From Gamsiella multidivaricata (Eukaryota > Mortierellomycota > Mortierellomycetes > Mortierellales > Mortierellaceae), in contig NW_026251733.1 in assembly GCF_025024155.1 (NCBI RefSeq), positions 372,001 to 436,000 on the forward strand: 64,000 nucleotides of DNA. The letters are read 5' to 3'. The notes beneath the pieces are model-generated. The model was not told the DNA's origin and made no database searches. It worked only from the letters and a program-made list of their open reading frames with translations. The position numbers and the translations under genes are program-made. Positions 56,604 through 64,000 of the stretch are shown piece by piece (positions within the stretch are counted from its first letter, which is position 1; the number at the start of each line of letters is the position of its first letter).

Positions 56604-59218
56604 CTATTTTGTTGATAAAAGCATGCGCATGTTAAAGGCACGTTCTGTAAGCAAAGATAAAAAAAAAAAAAAAAAAAAAAAAAAGGCAGAGAAACACCTA
56701 CTCTGAAGATTGATGACAATGTTCAGTTGCTCTCGCATCCGATGGAGGATTCGCGTGCATTCGTCCTTGGATTTTGCTTCCTCTATGGGCCACGGGTCCA
56801 TAATATTACTTCGCGACTCTTTCAGCGATTGAAGACTTCCCTGGTGAGGGGTTACGGTACCATCCTTCCAGGGTTTGTACTCGGACATGTCTGATCCCTC
56901 CGTAATGGCATGAGCTGTTCGTAGAGATCAGTAGCGATAAAAAATAAATAACAAAGACGAGTGAATAAACAATTCTCTGGCAAACCCCCCCCCCCCTCAT
57001 TGACACAGGTACACTCCAACTTACACCGAACGATTGCTGTTGCGCGATGTTTCTTCTTCAACAGCAAATCCAGCTCATTTGGGACAGATTGCGACGATTG
57101 ATTCACTGATGCTACCTTCGCTGTCGCTTTAGCCACTCCTGCCGGTGCTGCTGCACTTGAAGGTGATGATGATAATGATGGCGTCGTGAATAAGCTGGGG
57201 AGCGCCGGCTTTGCATTTGCGGACGCCGTAAAAATAGGCTTGGAGGTGAAGATCTTGTTTCTGGCAGGTCTCCGGATCGTGTCGGGTATCATTTGTTGTA
57301 CGCGTTGAATTCGCAGCTCTTCCTCCCACAGTCCCCTCAAAAACTGCGTTGGACATGAATATTGTCGTACTATTTTGATGTGCGCGGATGATTTGTTGAA
57401 TGGTCCAAACGTCTCCTTCCTCTCCTCAGCGGACAGGCACTCAGTCGTTTCATACACATCATCCGAGGTCAAATTCGAGTCCTTGTCCCCTTCTGCCTTC
57501 TCAAATGCCTTCTTGCACATATCGTGCTCAGAGATCCATGAGACATCTACACGGCCGCTCATCACATCCCAAAAGCTCCTAATCGTCAAAAGCTTCACAT
57601 ATGGTGCCGGCGAGAGACTAGACGTCCATTTGGTAGGGTGTTGATGAATTTTGCGCTTTTTGATCGACTCAATCCAGCCTGGATGATGGTCTACTGCACG
57701 GGCGCTTGTGCTTAGTGGTCGGGACAGCTCAATGGCAGCCCCGAATATCCGCTTACGGCATTGACATGCGTCTTCGGGCGCATGGCGTTGATGGCAGATG
57801 CTGCTACTGCTACCATCATCCACGAGGCAAGAATGAGGTGTGCGACATAGACGACGACGTCTATATTTGGTGGAGTGAACATTGCTTGGATTGCTGGGAA
57901 TCGACCAGGAGAGAACGATATCGGATGGATTAAAGTCCAGGCGTCGGTCCTGCTTCAGTGACCAGCCACTCAATGATTGCTGTCCCAGCTGTCGATCGAG
58001 ACAGGGCAGGGAAGAGGAAGTCGATCGCGGGGATGCTGCCAAGGTTGCTCGTGTGCCGCTGGTTTTCCTTCTTCTCTTGATATCAGCATAGCTGGAGCCA
58101 CTTACACTCGTTGACCTCTTCTTCGCACCCATGGCCAAGGAATCCCCGTCGTCATCACTATCAGAGCCGCCCGATGTGTACCGCCCATCCTTCTTCTTGT
58201 TATTCCTCTGACCACGACCTCGAGCTGAGGATTGATTTTCTCCGAAGAGATCGAGGCCCTTGGACAGGGGGGTGCGCATTGTTAAGGTGTTGTGGTTATT
58301 TGGAAGAAAGATTGGCTGCGCAAAGAACACAAATGTGCTCGAGGAAAAAGAGGCGTTGCTGGTGCTGCTGACGCTGACACAGACATTGGGGTTTGTGTTG
58401 TCGGACAGGTAGCGTGAGCAGCTTTGTTGATGTTTATGGTTCTGCAGATGTGGTTGAGATGCGTCTCGTTTGTGTTCAAGCCCTTGTTCATCGTGCTGCT
58501 GGTCCTGCAAACTCTGACGTGGGTTAACGCTAGTGCGATCCAGATCCTCGGTCGTTGCGGTAGGGTTGCTGCATGGCGGGTATATGATATGTGGATGGTG
58601 AGCCAGTTTCGGGCTCTCGACCTTGTCAAGCACATCGTCCCTGTGGGTTTGTGGCTCCGACAGTTCTTTGGGGGGTGCCTGCTGCTTTTCTGCTGACGTT
58701 CGCTCATCGTGTTGGAGAGTCGTGCCTGCGCCTCGGACAAATGACGAATAAGAATTAAGAGAGCGCTCTTGTGCGGTTGGTTCTGGGCCTGGCGTTGGAA
58801 GATGTGAGGAGAGGACGGGCACGAGGTGCTGCAGCAACGGCTCTTTTGGTAGATCAAGGGGTTCAGGATGGTTTAGGAGGGCAGAACTGAGGGGGGCTGC
58901 TGCTGCTGCCGCTGCTGCCGCCGCTGCTGCCGCTGTTGACTCGGCATCGGTGTTTTTGACCCTACTGCAACTACTACCCATACTCGCCGTGGCTGTCTCT
59001 TCATTTTTGGCCTCGCTCTTGGCGATAGCAAATGTGTTTTTGTTGATGGCGGTCGAGGTGTGATGGCAAAAGAAGGTGTCGAGGAAGGACGACTGGAAGG
59101 TCGAGGACAGTTCACAGGTCAGGCCAGAGGGAAGCGAGTCAGAGTCAGAGTCGGTTGAGGCAGATGGGTGGGCTGATGGTGATGGCGATGGGTCAGAGGG
59201 AAAGGAATCGAGCTGCAT
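56604..59218 (-). CDS. Uncharacterised 815-residue basic low-complexity protein
   Basis: Three exons on the reverse strand, 59218-57025, 56914-56702 and 56644-56604, giving 815 residues. The splice to exons 2 and 3 keeps frame at both junctions, ending in a short basic peptide (RAFNMRMLLSTK). Residues 1-490 are mostly Ser/Thr/Pro/Gln-rich with an Ala run of 13. Basic clusters (KKRSTSV, IKRRRKTSG, IKKRKIHQ) suggest nuclear localisation. A more ordered region (about 540-680) includes PGWIESIKKRKIHQHPTKW, PYVKLLTIRSFWDVMSGRVD and VSWISEHDMCKKAFEKAEG, then SCPTQFLRGLWEEELRIQRV. The C-terminus (MSEYKPWKDGTVTPH, RILHRMREQLNIVINLQ) looks conserved. I recognise no domain. MGSSCS within the N-terminus would be a myristoylation-type start if translation began there. 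Likely nuclear; function unknown. Confidence 0.7.
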
Positions 59219-59442
59219 CCCAGGAAAAAGAGGTGGAGATGAGAAGGGTTGATGTCGAACAGGAGCGGAAGGGATGGGGCGTGCGGTCGAGGGCCAGAAT
59301 AAAGATGACGGTGTGAAGTGGAGTGTGAAATAGAGTGCGGGGCGTCGAGGAGAGTCAGTGGAAGTGGAAAAGAGTTACAGCGCCCGTCAGGAAGAGCGAG
59401 AAAGGGAGGGAGAGAAGGAAGAGAGAAGGAAGAAAGACGGCG

Positions 59443-59485
59443 AGAGAGAGAGAGAGAGAGAGAAAGAGAAAGAGAAAGAGAACGA
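59443..59485. repeat. (GA)n/(AGAGAA)n purine repeat
   Basis: Run of gagaga followed by gaaaga units; on the reverse strand it is a (TC)n tract in the probable leader of the 815-residue protein gene. Confidence 0.85.
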
Positions 59486-60344
59486 GACAAAGGGGCCCAT
59501 TGCACGACAAACAAAAAAACAAAACGAGCAGAGCAAAGTAAACTGCAAACAAACAAAGTCCCCTCCCGCATAGACTACTACTCTACCTCGAGCCTTGGAG
59601 ACCCACCCGCCTTTTGCATACAGCCGGCAGGAGCGATGGTGGCTGCCCACAAGAAGCAAGCATGACGCCCGTTGCTGGCCGCACCAATCGGCAGCGATCG
59701 ATGGGTGCAATTGGCACAAACCTCCGCTCGACACTAGTGGCTAGCACGATAGCACAACCCTGTTTTTTATTTTGTCGTACGCGAGTGGACAGTGCGCGTT
59801 TGCAGTGCAGCTCATCTCCCCTCTTCTCTCTGTATATCTTGATTGGTGTCTGGACGTATCTTCATAGCCATGTTTTTAGGAGGGCTGTATTTTCATCTGC
59901 GCATAGTCTAGCTATACACAAACACACTCATGCATATAATTGCAAACAAGCACCTACTCATACTTTCCTGTTACTACCAGATGGCGGTCGATCTCCGTCA
60001 TGTCCGCTTCTCTCTCTCTTTTTTTTTTTTTTACGTCTTCGCGTCCCACTCTCTCGGACACATTGACCATGCTGAATCCACTGACCGTTTCCCGGTTTCA
60101 CTGGCAAGTTCCTTCGGGTCTTTCTCACCACTCTCAGGTCTGATATTGTCGAATGTCATTGGACAGTTCCAACAGTATTAATTAGTTTGAAACAGTCAAG
60201 CCCAGTAGGAAAAGGAGATAGATCTTCATGGATTCATGTCGCGTTGGGATCATCATCAGCGCTGATCCTTTGGTAGAGTCAAGGAAGGTATTGCCTCGGC
60301 TAAAAGCGCGTGTACTGTACATGTTACACGAACTGAACCAGACC

Positions 60345-60375
60345 GGACTGGACTGGACTAGACTAGACTAGACTA
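60345..60375 (+). repeat. Pentamer tandem array (gactg/gacta)
   Basis: Six adjoining 5-base units: two gactg followed by four gacta, in intergenic DNA. Too short for a minisatellite, but clean. Confidence 0.85.
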
Positions 60376-61249
60376 AATACTTGATCAACAACCCTATTTT
60401 CCATTCCATCGTCATTCTTTAGGTCTTACTCCTTCGTACTTTTCATTCATTTATCCCTCCCCCGGTGTGGATGATTGTAGGGGCTAGCTAGCTCGCTAGA
60501 AGAAAGAAGGAAGCGTCAACTGCTCGACTGTTTGCTCAAGCGCTCAAGTGCTCAGAGGCTCGACTGTTCGATGGGAGCACAGTTGTGGCATGTAGAGTGA
60601 CATCGTGAAACGGTTTGTTGACAAGGTCTGGGAGGGAAGACACGAGGGAGAGCATGGGCGCAAGGACTGAGCCGAAGAAGCTGTCACTCGGCAGGGCAGC
60701 GATCAGCTGGGGGGGGGGGGGGGGGGAGAGGAATGCCTGGAGGGGGGTAATAGGATGACCACCACATCATGTTCCTCGTCATATCATCCACCGCAGATAC
60801 CTTGTGCTTACAGTAAAAAAGGGGGCGACGTTGAATAAACAGCCCTCGTGGATGTCCCTCCCTCCCCGGCTGCTTTTCTACTTACACACACACACCCCTC
60901 GCATCCCTCTGGGGCATCCCTCCTCCCCTTCCTCCCTCTTTCCTCTGCTCTTGCTTCTTCTCGACCCCTCCCCCTTTGCGCTCCCCACACTCCTCCGTCC
61001 CCTATCCCCCCTCAAGCACTTGAACACTTGGCACTCCAAAGACTGTTGTGTGTCTGATACGCGACTCAATTGCTGCCCTAGACCACCACTCTCTAGCCCT
61101 TTCTTCTTTTTTCACTGGTTTCGTATATTCACTCCATCCATCCCATTGGTCCACAACCTACCACCCTTTGCCACCAATAATAGTATTCCACACCTCATCT
61201 CCCCTCGCTCTATTTCCTTTTTTCTCTTTTTCGTCTTCCTGCTTCGCCC

Positions 61250-61507
61250 ATGAATATCGAGGTCGAGAGGCAGGACCTGCATGTTGCCGTCATTCCCGAA
61301 GTGATGGTCGAGTTTGCAACCGTCGATGATCTTGAAGACAATGAAAAACCAGGCGAGGGAGAGCTTGCCACAGCTCTGTCTGTGTCGCCACCAACCTCCC
61401 GTTCAACTGATGGACCACCGCGAGCATTAGCATTAGCATTAGCATCAGCAGCAACATCAGGACCGATTGGCCGGAACGACGACGACGACAATGATGGACC
61501 GAGGTAA
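61250..61507 (+). CDS. Possible small protein or upstream ORF (85 residues)
   Basis: ATG 61250 to TAA 61505-61507. Acidic N-terminus (MNIEVERQDLHVAVIPEVMV), a Leu/Ala stretch coded by a gcatta hexamer repeat (RALALALASAAT), and an Asp run near the end. It lies after a long C/T-rich leader and is followed 415 bases later by the Sel1 gene on the same strand, so it could be an independent small gene, an upstream ORF, or a first exon ending at the GTAAAT that overlaps its stop. No family recognised. Confidence 0.35.
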   Translation: MNIEVERQDLHVAVIPEVMVEFATVDDLEDNEKPGEGELATALSVSPPTSRSTDGPPRALALALASAATSGPIGRNDDDDNDGPR

Positions 61508-61921
61508 ATAACGCAGCAGATAGCATGGAAACCAACCTTGGCCTTCGTCATTTTGTTCGAACTTTGATGTACAGAGGGCGCAAAAGCAAAAAAAAAATTG
61601 TCAAGCGTTCGATACTATTTCGAGGTGGTTTTTTTTTTTGGCGGTTAACTCTAAAACCCGTAGTGCCGTCCTTGGAACAGAAACAAAATCTCCGTCTTTT
61701 TATTGAATGCACGCTAATGTCTTGTACTAGAACAGAAAGTGGCGGGCTTTTCCGTCCCAGGGAAAAAGAGAAAAAGAACGCCAAGAAATGAAAAAGAAAA
61801 GAGAAACCGCACTCAAACACTCACTTTTTTTTTATTTTATTTTTTTATCCTTCTTTTCTTCTCTTTTCCCCTCAACCTCTCTGTCCACCCCTTGACTATA
61901 TACCACAAACCCCCCCCCCCA
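61508..61921. other. Leader of the Sel1-repeat gene
   Basis: Rich in A and T runs, ending in a C11 run at about 61911-61920 that abuts the ATG at 61922. No gene seen. Confidence 0.5.
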
Positions 61922-64000
61922 ATGCCTCTCGGATACAGCCCCATGGACAAGGACGAATTCGCATACCCGACCAACCTGGGTATCGAAACTGCAGAGACAT
62001 CTAAAAACCTGGATATCCCCAACATCTCAGGGAAGGACATCTACAGCGACCACAACAACGGCGGCCTACCCAACGCAGAAGACAGAGGCCATTTCAGGCG
62101 CAACAATTTCAGCTCGGGCTCGGATCTGGTCCAAGTCTCGGTCGAGGACCTCTTGATCTCAGAGGAGCAGAACCGGACCATCAAGGCGAGCAAAAGCCGG
62201 GGACGACAGCATATGCCGAAAGGGGCAGGAGGAAGTCAGCAGCAACAGCAGCAGCAACAGCAGCTAGAGCCGTTGGTGCGGCCGACATCAACATCTTTAT
62301 CGAATTCTTCCAATACCAACCCTATTACTACGACCATTATTACGGCCACCATCCGTACGACGGGCGGGAAGACGAGGTCCATTCACTTTGATGACGAGCA
62401 GGACGTAGAGACCAAGTCACCGAACCCAACGCAGCGGACGGACATGGAACAGAACCAGGATGCACAAAAGCTGATGGCGGCGCCACAGCCGCAGCAGCAG
62501 CAGCAGAGGGCCCAGCAGACTCGACGGATTTCACACCCCCCGGAACCCAAGATCCTGACGCCTGCACAGCAACGTGAGGCCGAGGTCGATGGGTATATCC
62601 AAAAGGCGATTGAACTACACGAGAACAACCAGCTGGAGGAGGCCACAAAGTATTTCGGATTGGCGGCACGGTATGAGAATCCACTGGGACAGTTGATGTT
62701 TGGGCTCTCGCTGAGGCATGGATGGGTAAGTTTTGTTTTGTCTGTGCTCTGCAAAAAACGCCTACATCATGATGAGCCTGTATACTCATTTGCCTTTTTT
62801 TTTTTTTTTTATTCTTCTGTCTTGTCGAGTAGGGCTGTAAACCGGACCCGAAGGAGGCGATTATATACCTTCAGCGGGCAGCAGAGTATGCAATGGGAGA
62901 ATTGAACGAGCTCAATCCAGCATCAGCATCATCATCATCATCACCACTACCACCGCCACCACCATCTGCTCCTGCTACTGCCACCACAGGCCTGACTGAA
63001 AAGAGGCCTCCTACACCGGATGGAGCACCACAACCACACCTGCAGGACCAGTTCTCACCAAAGTCAACATCATCGTCATCACTCACCGAAAAGCAAGGGC
63101 AGCACGAATACAATACAGAAATATCGACAACAACCACTGCGGGGGCGTCGCATCAGAACCTACGTCGGATGGGTAGCATGGATCGAATGGAAGCCATGGC
63201 GACGGCCCGGAAGGAGCTGGTCATGGCCCTGTACGAACTGGGCATGTCCTACCTTAAGGGATGGGGCGTCTCCAAGGACAAGGCCGTTGCCTTTACATAC
63301 TTCAAGATTGCGGCCGATCTGGTAAGTAAAAAAGCATCAGCACTTCCTCCCTCCCCTCCCCCGACACTGCAAAAGGGGCGTTTGATACAGGTGTTTTCGA
63401 GAGAACCATTAGCTCAATTTTCTGCTGTTCAATTTTATTCTATTACAAAAAAAAAAAAAAAAAAGGGTGATGCGGATGCACAGAACGAAACAGCACTATG
63501 CTACTACGAAGGTATCGGCGTCGACAAGGACATGTACGAATCCGCCCGCTATTACCGTATGGCCTCTGCTCAAGGAGCTTCACAACTCGGCAATTCCTGG
63601 ATCTGGAAACCCAAATACGACCAATATTGCGCTGCCGAGAACGCCGGCATCGCCGTCGGCACCAGTAGCCCCGCCCCCAAAAAGGATCGATCCAAGAAAT
63701 TGGCCGCCGCGATCTCGACCGCCATCCACGGGGGTTCGAGATCCAGTATCAGCTCTTCGACAATCTCACCCCCGACCTCGCCTTCGATCCCGTCACCGCA
63801 TTATAGCATCTCTAGCATCGCCTCGGGCTTGGCGTCTGTGACGGCCGCGACCGTGGGAACTGGAGCGGTCGTGCCCCAGAAACACAGTAGCACCATCCGT
63901 CAATCACTTATCTCCCCGCCAGTGTCGCCCCCGTTCGGTGCAGTCGCTACTTCTCAACCGCAGCAGCAGCGACACTCGCTATCAGCCTCGGTCGTGTCCT
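61922..64000 (+). CDS. Sel1-repeat protein, Dsf2/Nif1-like (5' part)
   Basis: Exons 61922-62725, 62833-63321 and 63466->64000, running off the window; at least 609 residues. Residues 1-215 are disordered with two Gln runs. Sel1-like repeats start near residue 220: AIELHENNQLEEATKYFGLA, then GCKPDPKEAIIYLQRAAEYA across intron 1, an inserted low-complexity stretch (Ser, Pro, Thr), then ALYELGMSYLKGWGVSKDKA and, after intron 2, NETALCYYEGIGVDKDMYES, typical of Sel1 'G.GV.KD...A..Y...AA' repeats. The end of the array (QLGNSWIWKPKYD) and long Ser/Pro-rich tail resemble yeast Dsf2 and fission yeast Nif1, a proposed regulator of mitotic entry; that link is inference. The start at 61922 follows a C-run, and an in-frame ORF extends upstream without a better context. 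Intron 2 ends in A18 directly before the acceptor AG. Confidence 0.8.
63447..63464 (+). repeat. A18 run abutting a 3' splice site
   Basis: Homopolymer whose last base is the A of the acceptor AG (63464-63465) of the Sel1 gene's second intron, in place of the usual pyrimidine tract. Confidence 0.85.

Larger units (their letters stand above)
59219..61249. other. Repeat-rich intergenic spacer
   Basis: No gene supported. Contains a purine (GA)n stretch at 59445-59490 just upstream of the previous gene in its leader, a pentamer array at 60345-60375, a G18-like run at about 60711-60726, and a C/T-rich stretch from 60850 to 61250 resembling promoter/leader DNA. Confidence 0.5.

Overview
This window is nuclear DNA of a filamentous fungus, most probably an early-diverging one (Mucoromycota, Mortierella-like). 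That placement is inference. It rests on intron-rich genes with GT-AG introns mostly of 60-200 nt, C/T-rich leaders, many long A/T homopolymers in introns and spacers, and fungal gene families (neutral trehalase with a PKA site, Bir1 with two BIR domains, Rad6, Sey1, GPI-type secreted proteins). There are no operons, rRNA, tRNA or CRISPR arrays that I can see. Multi-exon genes below were assembled by hand from splice signals and frame continuity; exon coordinates are in each entry.

Layout. 1-9.6 kb: 3' end of a major-facilitator permease, an SH3 protein resembling Nbp2/Skb5, a decayed gene with a phosphoesterase-like signature (3.8-4.8 kb), a 742-residue unknown protein, and a reverse-strand MFS gene broken by an in-frame TGA and a frameshift. 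11-19.2 kb: two small secreted GPI-type proteins flank a SET/MYND methyltransferase and the survivin-like BIR1, which lie in tandem on the reverse strand. 19.2-30 kb is gene-poor: a tiny one-TM protein (20.36 kb), a possible gene relic (22.0-22.5 kb) and a coiled-coil protein (27.3 kb), otherwise homopolymers and pyrimidine-rich DNA.

30-54.9 kb is dense and mostly conserved: an FCP1-homology phosphatase with a long Q/L tail, mevalonate diphosphate decarboxylase, an SLC41/MgtE-type Mg2+ transporter, the copper chaperone CCS1, neutral trehalase, RAD6, a GMPPA-type nucleotidyltransferase, the SP-RING SUMO ligase NSE2, the ER-fusion GTPase SEY1 and a GNAT acetyltransferase. 56.6-64 kb: an 815-residue unknown, low-complexity nuclear-looking protein, a repeat-rich spacer with a small ORF, and a Sel1-repeat protein (Dsf2/Nif1-like) that runs off the right edge.

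The genes do not form one pathway. Three concern chromosome maintenance or division (BIR1, RAD6, NSE2), but they are scattered and this looks like ordinary eukaryotic gene order. I did not find a convincing novel multi-gene system. The points most worth checking are the MFS gene with two lesions, the phosphoesterase-like relic, the 59-residue membrane protein, a GC-AG intron inside the phosphatase core, a small trehalase exon that carries the PKA site, and recurrent poly-T tracts placed directly behind 5' splice sites.
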